Shown here piece by piece: positions 19,323-28,846 of a stretch of 64,000 nucleotides of DNA. Origin of the DNA: a bacterium (GTDB lineage: Bacteria; Campylobacterota; Campylobacteria; Campylobacterales; Sulfurovaceae). Every line of letters begins with the position of its first letter. Position 1 is the stretch's first letter. Location: assembly GCA_018822805.1 (NCBI GenBank), contig JAHJJU010000015.1, positions 1 through 64,000 on the forward strand. Direction: 5' to 3'. The position numbers were made by a program, and so were the translations under genes. The notes beneath the pieces were generated by a model. It was not told where the DNA came from. It saw nothing but the letters and a program-made list of their open reading frames with translations, and made no database searches.

Positions 19323-20087
19323 CTACATAATCATCAACAGAAGAACACCAAATGCTATTCTGTAAATACCAAATGCAACAAAAGTAAATCGTTGCAAAAA
19401 AACAATAAAAAGTTTTATGGTTAAATATGCTACCACAAAAGCCACCACAAAACCGACCACAAATGCAGTCAAATTAGCACCATCAAACTCATGGTAGTGC
19501 TTTAACAAATCATATCCACTTACAGCCATCATTACAGGAATTGCCAATAAAAATGAAAACTCTGTTGAAGCTTTACGGTTCACACCGGAAAGCATCCCTG
19601 CGATAATGGTAGAACCTGCTCTACTCGTTCCGGGTACCAACGAAAAAACTTGTCCAAAACCTATTGCTATGGCTTGAGTCCAAGTAACCTCTTCTATATC
19701 TTTTGATGCAGAGGCTTCATCTTTATGAAAATACTCAACAATAATAAAAATAATTCCACCAACGATAAACATCCATGCAACAGTTGAGGTTACAAAATGC
19801 TCTTTTACCCAATCTTTTAATAAAAAACCTATAACAGCCAACGGTAAAAATGCCACCATGATTTTCTGCCAAAGCACAATCTCTTTAAGATTGATTTTCT
19901 CTCGATAAAGCAACATTACAGCCAGTATCGCTGCAAACTGTATAATCACCATGTATGCTTTACTGACTGCATTCTCTTCAATGCCTAAAAACTCTCCTGC
20001 AACAATCATATGACCTGTTGAAGAGATAGGTAAAAACTCGGTAAACCCTTCTATAATTCCTATTATAATGGCTTGTAAAATGTCCAT
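19323..20087 (-). CDS. uppP: Undecaprenyl-diphosphatase (BacA/UppP)
   Basis: Inner-membrane phosphatase that recycles undecaprenyl diphosphate for peptidoglycan and polysaccharide synthesis. The two signature regions are present, GFTEFLPISSTGHMI near the N terminus and SLVPGTSRAGSTII in the middle, with about eight hydrophobic segments. At 254 aa it has standard length. Transcribed with serB upstream in the same direction, after a 116-nt gap with no gene. Confidence 0.94.
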   Translation of the reverse strand: MDILQAIIIGIIEGFTEFLPISSTGHMIVAGEFLGIEENAVSKAYMVIIQFAAILAVMLLYREKINLKEIVLWQKIMVAFLPLAVIGFLLKDWVKEHFVTSTVAWMFIVGGIIFIIVEYFHKDEASASKDIEEVTWTQAIAIGFGQVFSLVPGTSRAGSTIIAGMLSGVNRKASTEFSFLLAIPVMMAVSGYDLLKHYHEFDGANLTAFVVGFVVAFVVAYLTIKLFIVFLQRFTFVAFGIYRIAFGVLLLMIM

Positions 20088-20203
20088 GTATCTATAATCC
20101 TATATTAATATATTTAAAACCAGTTGTTATTTTTCAAAATTTTATTCAAATATTTGAAGTTTTCACAATTAAGTGTCATATCTTTACGACTTCAGTTCAT
20201 CTT

Positions 20204-20827
20204 CTAATCAATTATTTTTAAAATCTCTTGTAAATCTTTGGTATCAACACAATGTGTTGCTGCTTCACGTAAAATAGGCTTCGCACAAAATGCTACTTTT
20301 GTTTTAGCATGTGCAAACATACTCAAATCATTTGCTCCATCACCTACAACCAAGGTCTCTTCTTCCGTAATGCCCAATAGATTTTGTAATCGAACAATCA
20401 TGTCGCCTTTTGAAGAAGAGAACATCATATCACCCCCCACTCTACCGGTTAAAATACCATTTTCATCATGTAAAATATTTGAAAAATCAGCATCAATTCC
20501 TAGTGCTTTACAAACAGGAGTTGTGGCAGATCTAAATCCTCCGGAGAAACAAACAACCGTATAACCACGCTCTTTTAATCCATGAACTACCTCTTTGGCT
20601 CCAGGCATCATCGGTAATGTCTGACAAATTTCATCTACTTTGGATTTTTCTAATCCTTTTAATAAGGCAACACGGGTAGTTAATGATTCAAAAAAATCCA
20701 ATTCTCCTGCCATGGCTCTTTCTGTAATGGCAGCAACCTTTTCTTCTAATCCCAAAGGAGCTGCAAAAAAATCGATGGTCTCCCCATCCATCAATGTTGA
20801 ATCAAAATCAAATACGGCCAATTTCAT
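20204..20827 (-). CDS. serB: Phosphoserine phosphatase
   Basis: HAD-family hydrolase for the last step of serine synthesis. The motif I nucleophile is in FDFDSTLMDGE, motif II is CFSGGF, and motif III is VVGDGANDLSMF. At 207 aa it is the short form, without the N-terminal ACT-like domain of the Escherichia enzyme. It is divergent from metF across a 72-nt promoter region. Confidence 0.93.
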   Translation of the reverse strand: MKLAVFDFDSTLMDGETIDFFAAPLGLEEKVAAITERAMAGELDFFESLTTRVALLKGLEKSKVDEICQTLPMMPGAKEVVHGLKERGYTVVCFSGGFRSATTPVCKALGIDADFSNILHDENGILTGRVGGDMMFSSSKGDMIVRLQNLLGITEEETLVVGDGANDLSMFAHAKTKVAFCAKPILREAATHCVDTKDLQEILKIID

Positions 20828-20899
20828 TACTATCCTTATATTTTGTAAATTTTTGATAGAATTATAACCAATTAAGATAATTAGGACTTAAATTAAAAT

Positions 20900-21853
20900 A
20901 TGTTTGATAAATTTTGCAAAAAACTTCATAGCAACGAGCCATTTATTACGGTTGAAATAACTCCTCCTCATGGTGCCTCTATAGAACCTATCTTAGAAAG
21001 AATAGAAGCACTAAAACTACATGAGCAAGTGGCAGGTTTTTCAGTGACGGACAATCCCTTAGCTAAACTCAAAATGTCTGCCGTACTCTCTGCCATTAAA
21101 ACGCAACAACGTTTTGGAAAACCGGTTATTGCTACCATGAGCATGAGGGATAAAAATAAACTTTCACTGCAATCAACCCTTTTAGGTGCCAACGATTTTG
21201 ACTTAAGATGTATTTTGGCACTTACCGGTGACCCTGCAAAATTTTCTGATCAACCGGAAGTTAAAGGTGTTCTAGAGCGTGACTCTACCCTTCTTTTAAG
21301 TATTATTTATCGTTTAAACAATGGCATAGACTACTCAAATAAAGAGTTAAATCCTAAGCCAAAACCCATCTATCCTTTTGCTGTCACCAATGCCTATGCA
21401 AAAGATATAAGACACATACAAAAAAAGATGATTAAAAAATTGAATTATGGTGCACGAGCCATTATTACCCAACCTGTTTATGATGTTGATAATGCTAAAG
21501 AACTTATAGAGATGTTTGAAGAAGCAAAATCGATAAGTGTACGCGACACAGCCAAAGAAGCAGAATTGATACTGGGTCAATTCCCTGTGGTACGTGCAAG
21601 AACAGCCAATTTTATATCTGACAAAGTTCCAGGTATTACCGTTCCTAAACAGATTATAGATGAAATGAATTTAGCAGCAATGGACAGTGAAGAAAAAGAA
21701 CAAGAAGTTGGATTCAATATCTCAAAAAAACTCTTTGATGATATTTTAAAAATTCACCCTAAAATGCACCTAATGACACACAATCGTTTTGACTTATGTT
21801 CTGAGCTAATTGGAAACAATAAGTCAACAAAATTAAATTATAATACAGACTAA
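20900..21853 (+). CDS. metF: Methylenetetrahydrofolate reductase family protein
   Basis: FAD-dependent reduction of 5,10-methylene-THF to 5-methyl-THF for methionine synthesis. The TIM-barrel segments FITVEITPPHG (N terminus), FSVTDNP, LALTGDPAKF and IITQPVYDV are recognisable. The sequence is more divergent than the classical MetF and matches the 315-aa type used by Campylobacterota. AGGA precedes the ATG. The next gene follows after 23 nt. Confidence 0.85.
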   Translation: MFDKFCKKLHSNEPFITVEITPPHGASIEPILERIEALKLHEQVAGFSVTDNPLAKLKMSAVLSAIKTQQRFGKPVIATMSMRDKNKLSLQSTLLGANDFDLRCILALTGDPAKFSDQPEVKGVLERDSTLLLSIIYRLNNGIDYSNKELNPKPKPIYPFAVTNAYAKDIRHIQKKMIKKLNYGARAIITQPVYDVDNAKELIEMFEEAKSISVRDTAKEAELILGQFPVVRARTANFISDKVPGITVPKQIIDEMNLAAMDSEEKEQEVGFNISKKLFDDILKIHPKMHLMTHNRFDLCSELIGNNKSTKLNYNTD

Positions 21854-21876
21854 AATTAAAAAAAAGGTTTACTAAA

Positions 21877-22272
21877 ATGAATGAAAATCAACCTTATGGC
21901 AACCCTTATGGGCAAGAACAATTTGGACGAGAGATCTACAGTCCGGACACTACAGTAGATCCATCTGGTTCCGGATTCCCTTTTTTAGAGATGGGAACCA
22001 GTTTTATTATCGGTTTGGCTATAGGCTATTTTTTAAAGAAAAGTTTTAAAATTCTTCTTTTACTTTTAGGTGTTGGACTGGTTGTCCTTTTTGTGATGGA
22101 ATCAAAAGGTATGTATACGGTAGATGATGCAGCCATTCAAAACGGTGTCTCTTCCGGCGTAAACTCTTTTCAATCACTCGTAGAGATGTTAAAAACCAGA
22201 CTCAGTAATATGGAAGTCACAACAGGAGCCGGTGCGATTGCCGGTTTTTTTGCCGGTTTAAAATTCGGTTAA
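21877..22272 (+). CDS. FUN14-like small membrane protein
   Basis: A 131-aa protein with a Gly/Pro/Tyr-rich cytoplasmic start, two adjacent hydrophobic segments (about 45-57 and 62-76, with IGLAIGYFLKKSFK between) and a glycine-rich C-terminal segment GAIAGFFAGLKFG. This layout resembles the FUN14 family, of unknown role in bacteria. It is 3 nt upstream of lpxB, so it is probably co-transcribed with it. The family call is tentative. Confidence 0.6.
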   Translation: MNENQPYGNPYGQEQFGREIYSPDTTVDPSGSGFPFLEMGTSFIIGLAIGYFLKKSFKILLLLLGVGLVVLFVMESKGMYTVDDAAIQNGVSSGVNSFQSLVEMLKTRLSNMEVTTGAGAIAGFFAGLKFG

Positions 22273-22275
22273 CAC

Positions 22276-23322
22276 ATGAAACTTCTTGTCTCTGCTCTTG
22301 AACCCTCTTCCAATCTTCATTTGAAAGAGGTTCTTAAACACAGTAATAATATAGAACTTTTAGGTATTTTTGACAAATCTCTAGGTGACCCTCTCTATGA
22401 CATCAGTGACATGGCGATCATGGGTGTGGTTGATGCCATTAAAAAATTACGATGGTTTTTTAAAGTTGCTGACGAGATGGTGACACTGGCAAAAAATGCC
22501 GATAAAATTTTACTTATGGATTCATCAGGATTTAACCTTCCTCTTGCAAAAAAGCTAAAAACCACTTACCCAAAAAAAGAGATCATCTACTATATTCTTC
22601 CACAAATTTGGGCAAGCCGTCCCAAAAGAGCTAAAAAGTTGGAACGCTACTGTGATAAACTTTTAGGCATTTTACCGTTTGAAGTCAACTATTATCAGAG
22701 TAAAGCTCAATATGTCGGTCACCCTTTACTTGATGAAATAAAGGTTAACGGAAGTGGCGACTTCAGTCCCACAAAAAACCAAAATACCATCGCTTTTATG
22801 CCGGGAAGTAGAAAAAGTGAAATATCTAAACTGCTCCCCATTTTTAAAGAAGTACGTCAAAAACTCTCTGACAAACGGGCTATTTTAATCATTCCTAAAA
22901 CCTTTTCTGATGAAAAAATCAAAATACTTTACGGCGATGTATCCGAATTTGAAATAGAAAAAGAGACCCATACAGCTTTAGCTAAGTCCGAGTTTGCTTT
23001 TATCTGTTCAGGTACGGCCACTTTAGAAGCAGCCCTTATCGGAACTCCGTTTACGTTAAGTTATATTGCTAAAAAAATAGACTTTTTCATTGGTACCAAG
23101 ATTTTAGGCATTACTCAAGTAGGACTTGCCAACATCATTCTAACCCACCACAACCATACAACTTTACATAACGAACTGTTGCAAAAAGCAGTAAATGTTG
23201 AAAACTTGTTAAAAGAATATTATGAAACAGACCGAACCATTTTTTCTCAGAAAGCTCAAGAATTAAGAGCGTATCTTGGTCATGGCAGTTCTGAGAATGT
23301 TGCACGGATTATTCAATCTTAA
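22276..23322 (+). CDS. lpxB: Lipid-A-disaccharide synthase
   Basis: GT19 glycosyltransferase joining UDP-2,3-diacylglucosamine and lipid X in lipid A synthesis at the inner membrane. YYILPQIWASRPKRAKKLE, YVGHPLLDEI, FMPGSRKSEI and CSGTATLEAALIGTPF are typical. At 348 aa it is of normal length. Its TAA stop is in the same frame as queH, six codons before the queH ATT start. Confidence 0.93.
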   Translation: MKLLVSALEPSSNLHLKEVLKHSNNIELLGIFDKSLGDPLYDISDMAIMGVVDAIKKLRWFFKVADEMVTLAKNADKILLMDSSGFNLPLAKKLKTTYPKKEIIYYILPQIWASRPKRAKKLERYCDKLLGILPFEVNYYQSKAQYVGHPLLDEIKVNGSGDFSPTKNQNTIAFMPGSRKSEISKLLPIFKEVRQKLSDKRAILIIPKTFSDEKIKILYGDVSEFEIEKETHTALAKSEFAFICSGTATLEAALIGTPFTLSYIAKKIDFFIGTKILGITQVGLANIILTHHNHTTLHNELLQKAVNVENLLKEYYETDRTIFSQKAQELRAYLGHGSSENVARIIQS

Positions 23323-23337
23323 ATTAAAGGAAGCACC

Positions 23338-24420
23338 ATTTTAGTTCATATCTGCTGTGCTGTAGACAGCCACTATTTTTTACAAAAGCTTCAAAATGAG
23401 TATCCAAATGAAAAACTTATAGGGTTTTTTTATGATCCGAATATTCATCCTTATAGTGAATATAAACTACGTCTACTTGATGTTCAACGCTCCTGCAAAA
23501 TGCTTGGAATCGAACTTATCGAAGGTGAATACGATACTCATAATTGGTTAGAGGCTGTACGTGGTTTTGAAAGAGAACCTGAAAAAGGTGCCAGATGTGC
23601 CATCTGTTTTGACAGACGTTTTGAAATCACAGCCCAAAAAGCAGATGAGTTGGGCGAAAAGATCTTTACCTCTACACTCTTAACCAGTCCTAAAAAATCT
23701 TTAAGACAGCTCAAACATGCCGGTGAGGCACTGGGTGAAAAATTTGGAATTAGCTTTGTTGCTCCAGATTATCGAAAAGCTTCGGGAACACAAGAACAAA
23801 ATATCTTAGCGAAACAAGATGCCCTCTATCGTCAAGACTATTGTGGTTGTCTTTTTGGACTCACCATGCAACGTGAACAGCAACAAAAGCTGGCTGATGA
23901 ACTTTTTTCACCTCTCTCCAAACAGATACAACCTGAGTCCATTGAAGCACGCATTGAGCTCTATGAACAACGATGGAGTTATGAAGAGAATAACATGGCG
24001 TACAAAATAGTCAAAGAGCGTTTTTTAAATTGGCGTCAACTGCATGGTCTATTAAAAGTGAAAAAAGAAACCGTTCCGGCTCATTTTCTACCCTACTCTA
24101 CGCTAAAAAGTCACTATACACGAGGAAAGATAGATGTTCAAATTGGCAACTTACACTACATGAACCGAGATGAAGTCAAGTTTATAACATTAAGCTGCTA
24201 TAATGAACTAGGAGAAACAAATTTTGCAACGGTAAATGAATTAATCTTCAATACTCCATCATTTGAAAAAGAGCTTAAAATTAGAAATCAGTTAATTAAT
24301 AATGCTTATGATTTATCCTCAATATTGGTCGTTGACTCAATTCCAACACAAAAAGTTGAAATTGGTTATAAAAGCCACATTTATGAAGATGTAAAAGAGG
24401 TTCTTATAAAGATTTCATAA
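23338..24420 (+). CDS. queH: Epoxyqueuosine reductase QueH with apparent ATT start
   Basis: Fe-S enzyme for the final step of queuosine synthesis in tRNA wobble position 34. The ORF track starts at ATG 23500, but homologous sequence begins 54 codons earlier: ILVHICCAVDSHYFL carries the invariant double Cys, and FFYDPNIHPYSEY follows. Between the lpxB stop (same frame) and this motif there is no ATG, GTG or TTG. The only candidate with AAAGGAAG at correct spacing is ATT at 23338, exactly where the initiator Met is expected. Other conserved Cys are in GARCAICFDRR and YCGCLFGL. A further 160-aa C-terminal region follows. The start codon is rare or a sequencing error. Confidence 0.85.
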   Translation: MLVHICCAVDSHYFLQKLQNEYPNEKLIGFFYDPNIHPYSEYKLRLLDVQRSCKMLGIELIEGEYDTHNWLEAVRGFEREPEKGARCAICFDRRFEITAQKADELGEKIFTSTLLTSPKKSLRQLKHAGEALGEKFGISFVAPDYRKASGTQEQNILAKQDALYRQDYCGCLFGLTMQREQQQKLADELFSPLSKQIQPESIEARIELYEQRWSYEENNMAYKIVKERFLNWRQLHGLLKVKKETVPAHFLPYSTLKSHYTRGKIDVQIGNLHYMNRDEVKFITLSCYNELGETNFATVNELIFNTPSFEKELKIRNQLINNAYDLSSILVVDSIPTQKVEIGYKSHIYEDVKEVLIKIS

Positions 24421-24475
24421 TATTTTAGTTATTTTTAGATAAAATTATTAAAATTTTTCTCTAAAGGCTTAATGT

Positions 24476-24925
24476 ATGCTATTTGATGTAGTTCAAATTC
24501 AAAAAATCTTACCTCATAGATACCCTTTTTTATTACTTGACCGTGTTAGTAAACTTGAAAAAGGTGTTAGTATTGAAGGGTATAAAAATGTCTCTATCTC
24601 TGAACCTATTTTTCAAGGTCATTTCCCTGATCATCCTATTTACCCCGGTGTAATGATTATAGAAGGTATGGCTCAAGCAGGTGGCGTACTTGCATTTAAA
24701 AGCTCTAGTGAAGCTGATCAAGAAGCAGCAGCCAATAAAGTTGTTTATTTTATGAGTATTGATAAAGCAAAATTTCGTTCACCTGTTACACCGGGAGATC
24801 AATTGGTTTATAAATTAACGGTTCTAAAACAAAGAGGAACTATTTGGCAACTCGATGCAAAAGCATACGTGGATGATAAACTGGTTGCTGAAGCTGAATT
24901 AAAAGCCATGATTGTAGATAAATAA
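24476..24925 (+). CDS. fabZ: 3-hydroxyacyl-ACP dehydratase FabZ
   Basis: Hot-dog fold enzyme dehydrating beta-hydroxyacyl-ACP in fatty acid synthesis. The active-site His is in [12 protein letters not shown], and the partner Glu is in [23 protein letters not shown]. First gene of the five-gene run fabZ-lpxA-clpX-mreB-mreC, a conserved order in Campylobacterota as far as I recall. AAAGG precedes the start. Confidence 0.95.
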   Translation: MLFDVVQIQKILPHRYPFLLLDRVSKLEKGVSIEGYKNVSISEPIFQGHFPDHPIYPGVMIIEGMAQAGGVLAFKSSSEADQEAAANKVVYFMSIDKAKFRSPVTPGDQLVYKLTVLKQRGTIWQLDAKAYVDDKLVAEAELKAMIVDK

Positions 24926-24935
24926 AAGGAGCACT

Positions 24936-25727
24936 GTGTCAAATATACATTCAACAGCTGTTATTGAAGATGGAGCCATCATTGGAGACAATGTTACCAT
25001 TGGACCATTTGTAACCATTTCTTCAACAACAACCATAGGCGATGACACGATTATTGATGCTCATGCCATCATTGCAGGTCGTACGACTATAGGAAAAGGT
25101 AACCATATCTTTTCTCATGCTGTTGTAGGTTCTATTCCTCAAGATTTAAAATTTTCCGGTGAAGATGTTGAACTCATTATTGGTGACAACAATAAAATTC
25201 GAGAATTTACGCTCTTAAATCCAGGTACCCAAGGTGGTGGAAGCATCACTAAAATTGGAAATAACAATTTACTTATGGGTTATGTTCACTTGGGACATGA
25301 TGTCATCATGGGAGACAACTGTATTTTAGCCAATGGAGCAACGTTGGCCGGTCATGTTGTATTGGGGAACCATGTGGTCATTGGAGGATTAACTCCAGTC
25401 CACCAGTTTGTTCATATCGGTGACTATGCTATGATTGCAGGAGCTTCTGCTTTAAGCCAAGATGTTCCTCCATTCTGTATGGCTGAAGGAAACAGAGCAA
25501 CCTTAAGAGGTCTCAACTTAACCGGTCTAAGACGTCATTTAGAAAGAGATGAAGTGAATGCTTTAAAAACAGCCTATAGAGAACTTTTTGAAAGTGGAAA
25601 AGCACTTCAAGAGACAGCAGAAGCACTACTTAAGAACAGTGAATCTGAAAATGTAAAAAAATTAGTAACGTTTATCACAGAATCAAAGCGTGGTATTCCG
25701 TTTGTAAGGAAAAATAATAATGGCTAA
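24936..25727 (+). CDS. lpxA: UDP-N-acetylglucosamine O-acyltransferase
   Basis: First step of lipid A synthesis. The left-handed beta helix is made of hexapeptide repeats ([19 protein letters not shown] and so on); the catalytic His region [15 protein letters not shown] and [19 protein letters not shown] are intact. The start is GTG with AAAAGGAG upstream. It overlaps clpX by 8 nt. 263 aa, normal length. Confidence 0.94.
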   Translation: MSNIHSTAVIEDGAIIGDNVTIGPFVTISSTTTIGDDTIIDAHAIIAGRTTIGKGNHIFSHAVVGSIPQDLKFSGEDVELIIGDNNKIREFTLLNPGTQGGGSITKIGNNNLLMGYVHLGHDVIMGDNCILANGATLAGHVVLGNHVVIGGLTPVHQFVHIGDYAMIAGASALSQDVPPFCMAEGNRATLRGLNLTGLRRHLERDEVNALKTAYRELFESGKALQETAEALLKNSESENVKKLVTFITESKRGIPFVRKNNNG

Positions 25728-26937
25728 AAAAGTATGTAGTTTTTGTAGTACTACGGAGAAAGAAGATAACCCATTTATAGCTGGTAATAATGTATATATC
25801 TGTTCAAACTGTGTTACTTCTGCTTATAAAATCCTTTTTGGTGAAGAAGAAGATATAAGACATGTACATCATGAACCTCAAACCCTTCTTATTCCAAAAG
25901 AGATTCATAAAATATTAAATGACTATGTTATTGGTCAAGATCAAGCAAAAAAAACCCTTTCGGTTGCTGTCTACAATCATTATAAAAGAATTTTTAAACA
26001 TCTTCACGACAACGATACCAGCATTGATAAATCAAATATTTTACTTATTGGTCCAACAGGATCAGGTAAAACCCTGTTGGCACAAACCATTGCACGATTT
26101 TTAGATGTACCAATTGCCATCTCAGATGCAACCAACCTCACAGAAGCCGGTTACGTTGGGGAAGATGTAGAAAATATTTTAACAAAACTCCTTCAAGCTG
26201 CCGATGGTGACATTGAAAAAGCAGAACGAGGCATTATTTTTATTGATGAGATGGACAAAATTGCACGTATGGGTGAGAATCGCTCTATTACCAGAGATGT
26301 ATCAGGAGAAGGGGTACAACAAGCCCTTCTTAAAATCATTGAAGGTTCGGTTGTAAACATTCCACCAAAAGGTGGAAGAAAGCATCCAAATCAAGATTTT
26401 CTTCAAATTGACACCTCCAACATACTCTTTATTTGTGGTGGTGCTTTTGATGGTGTTGAGGAGATTATACGAAGACGACTGGGTGCCAATCAGTTAGGAT
26501 TTGGTCAGAATAAACGTAGTAATAAAGAGAATGATAATGTCATGCATCTGATTGAGTCTGATGATCTTGTTCACTTTGGAATTATTCCGGAACTCATAGG
26601 ACGTTTGCATGTTACGGCAACTTTAGAACAGATCACACTAGAAGATATGGTACGTATTTTAATTGAACCCAAAAATTCAATCATTAAACAGTATCAGAAA
26701 CTCTTTGAAATTGATAATGCTCTTTTAACATTTGAAGATAATGCTTTAAAAGCCATCGCTAAAAAAGCAATTAATAGAAAAACCGGAGCAAGAGGATTAC
26801 GTTCAATTATGGAAGAAGGTTTATTAGAAGTGATGTATGAGCTTCCTGAACTTGATGGTTATGAGGTGATTATTACAGAAGATGTAATCAACAATGGTAT
26901 CAAACCAATTTATATAAAAAATTCAAAAACAGCATAG
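25720..26937 (+). CDS. clpX: ATP-dependent Clp protease ATP-binding subunit ClpX
   Basis: AAA+ unfoldase that feeds proteins to ClpP. An N-terminal zinc domain with CSFC and CSNC is followed by [15 protein letters not shown] (Walker A), [10 protein letters not shown] (Walker B), [16 protein letters not shown] (with the pore/IGF-type region after it) and a sensor 2 region [11 protein letters not shown]. The start overlaps lpxA. clpP is not in the window. Confidence 0.95.
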   Translation: MAKKVCSFCSTTEKEDNPFIAGNNVYICSNCVTSAYKILFGEEEDIRHVHHEPQTLLIPKEIHKILNDYVIGQDQAKKTLSVAVYNHYKRIFKHLHDNDTSIDKSNILLIGPTGSGKTLLAQTIARFLDVPIAISDATNLTEAGYVGEDVENILTKLLQAADGDIEKAERGIIFIDEMDKIARMGENRSITRDVSGEGVQQALLKIIEGSVVNIPPKGGRKHPNQDFLQIDTSNILFICGGAFDGVEEIIRRRLGANQLGFGQNKRSNKENDNVMHLIESDDLVHFGIIPELIGRLHVTATLEQITLEDMVRILIEPKNSIIKQYQKLFEIDNALLTFEDNALKAIAKKAINRKTGARGLRSIMEEGLLEVMYELPELDGYEVIITEDVINNGIKPIYIKNSKTA

Positions 26938-26945
26938 GAAAAAAA

Positions 26946-27980
26946 ATGTTTAAAAAACTTTTAGGAATGTTTTCAAACGATTTAGCAATAGATTTAGGAA
27001 CTGCTAATACATTGGTATTGGTTAAAGGAAAAGGAATCAGTATTAATGAACCTTCGGTTGTTGCGATTCAATATGATAAGCATGGTAGAGAACACATTCT
27101 AGCTGTAGGACAAGAAGCCAAAGATATGGTTGGAAAGACACCGGGGAATATTAAAGCCATTCGTCCAATGAGAGATGGAGTTATTGCAGACTTTAACATT
27201 ACAGAGATGATGATTCGATACTTTATTGAAAAAGTTCATAACCGTAAAGGTCTCTTCTCTCCACGAATTATTATTTGTGTTCCATTCGGATTAACTCAGG
27301 TTGAACGTAAGGCTGTTAAAGAGTCTGCAATGTCTGCCGGAGCTAGAGAAGTTTACCTTATTGAAGAGCCTATGGCAGCTGCAATTGGTGCAGGTATTCC
27401 GGTAAAAGAGCCTAATGGAAACTTGGTGGTAGACATTGGTGGTGGAACCACCGAGATCGGTGTTATCTCACTAGGTGGATTGGTACTTTCAAAATCAATT
27501 AGAACAGCCGGTGACAAACTTGACAAATCCATTATTGACTACATGAGAAAAAACTTTAACCTTCTTATTGGAGATAGAGTTGCAGAAGAGATGAAAATCA
27601 ATATTGGTACAGCTATTCAACTTGATGAAGAGTTAACCATGCAAGTTAAAGGTCGTGATCAAGTTGCCGGTCTTTTAAGTTCGATTGAAATTACATCAGA
27701 GCACATGAGAGAAGCAATGAAAGAACCAATCAAAGAGATTGGTGAAGCACTTAAATTGGTACTTGAGCAAACACCTCCTGATTTGGCCGGTGATATTGTA
27801 GAAAACGGTGTTGTTTTAACCGGTGGTGGTGCGTTAATTCGAGGACTCGATAAATACCTATCTAACATTATTAAACTACCTGTATATGTTGCTGAAGATC
27901 CACTACTTGCTGTTGCAAAAGGGACAGGAAAAGCTCTTGAAGAGATAGATTTATTACAACAAACTGTTTATGAAGAATAG
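26946..27980 (+). CDS. mreB: Rod shape-determining protein MreB
   Basis: Bacterial actin that guides lateral wall synthesis. It has phosphate-1 LAIDLGTANTLV, the conserved EPSVVA, phosphate-2 VVDIGGGTTEIGV and adenosine segment LTGGGALIRGLD, at 344 aa. It overlaps mreC by 11 nt; the mreC ATG lies in the last codons. Confidence 0.96.
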   Translation: MFKKLLGMFSNDLAIDLGTANTLVLVKGKGISINEPSVVAIQYDKHGREHILAVGQEAKDMVGKTPGNIKAIRPMRDGVIADFNITEMMIRYFIEKVHNRKGLFSPRIIICVPFGLTQVERKAVKESAMSAGAREVYLIEEPMAAAIGAGIPVKEPNGNLVVDIGGGTTEIGVISLGGLVLSKSIRTAGDKLDKSIIDYMRKNFNLLIGDRVAEEMKINIGTAIQLDEELTMQVKGRDQVAGLLSSIEITSEHMREAMKEPIKEIGEALKLVLEQTPPDLAGDIVENGVVLTGGGALIRGLDKYLSNIIKLPVYVAEDPLLAVAKGTGKALEEIDLLQQTVYEE

Positions 27981-28791
27981 TAAGTTTATTTTTTTTTCCA
28001 TTCTTATTTTAGCTACGCTACTCCTCTTAAAACAAGAGGAATCCTTTCAAAATAAGTTTGCCCAACTTACCTTACCCATCAAAGAGAGTTATTTAAATAT
28101 GAGTAACTCTATTCAAGGGTCTATTGATAAATATCTCTACCAAGCTGACTCAATAGAGCAATTACAAAAAGAAAATATTGTTCTACGTAAGTACCTCTAT
28201 CAACAAAAAATCAATATTAATCGACTCGAACAACTGAGTCTCTATAGTGAACAAAAATTTGATTTACATAAAAGTATATTGCGTGTTCAAACCATCTCAT
28301 ATAAAAAACTTAATGATTTCTCTCAAATTTATCTTACTCAAAATGAAGAACTAGAACAAGATAAAATTTATGGACTTATTCAAAAAAATGTTGCAGCAGG
28401 TATTGCCATAAAGGAAGATGGACCTCTAAAAGGTATTTTAATTTCAAATCCGGAATGCCAATTCTCAACCTTTATAGGAGATAAAAAAACACCTGGAATT
28501 GCTAAAGGAATTGATGCCCAAAGCATGGAAGTCAATTTCATACCAAAATGGTCTAAAGTCAATATAGGTGATAAAGTCATAACTTCAGGTTTGGACAATA
28601 TCTTTTTACCCGATATTCCTGTAGGCGTTGTCACAAAAATTATTACTAAAAGTACCTACAAAACAGCCATTATCAAAACTTATGCTGATGTACTGCACCC
28701 TAACTTTTTTTACTTGGTTAAAGAAGTTTTACATAAAGCAGAAGATATTAATATATCAAAAATAAAACTCGAAAATAATGCCACACATTAA
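27970..28791 (+). CDS. mreC: Rod shape-determining protein MreC
   Basis: Inner-membrane scaffold with one N-terminal helix (residues 6-18), a coiled coil (about 55-95) and the periplasmic beta domain with GDKVITSGLDNIFLPDIPVGVV. It links MreB to the elongasome synthases. 273 aa. It is the last gene of the fabZ-mreC run; no mreD follows, which is common in Campylobacterota. Confidence 0.92.
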   Translation: MKNSKFIFFSILILATLLLLKQEESFQNKFAQLTLPIKESYLNMSNSIQGSIDKYLYQADSIEQLQKENIVLRKYLYQQKININRLEQLSLYSEQKFDLHKSILRVQTISYKKLNDFSQIYLTQNEELEQDKIYGLIQKNVAAGIAIKEDGPLKGILISNPECQFSTFIGDKKTPGIAKGIDAQSMEVNFIPKWSKVNIGDKVITSGLDNIFLPDIPVGVVTKIITKSTYKTAIIKTYADVLHPNFFYLVKEVLHKAEDINISKIKLENNATH

Positions 28792-28846
28792 TGGTGTATT
28801 AATGAAGTTGTGATATTGTTTTATAAATTGAAATAGAGGAATCTAC

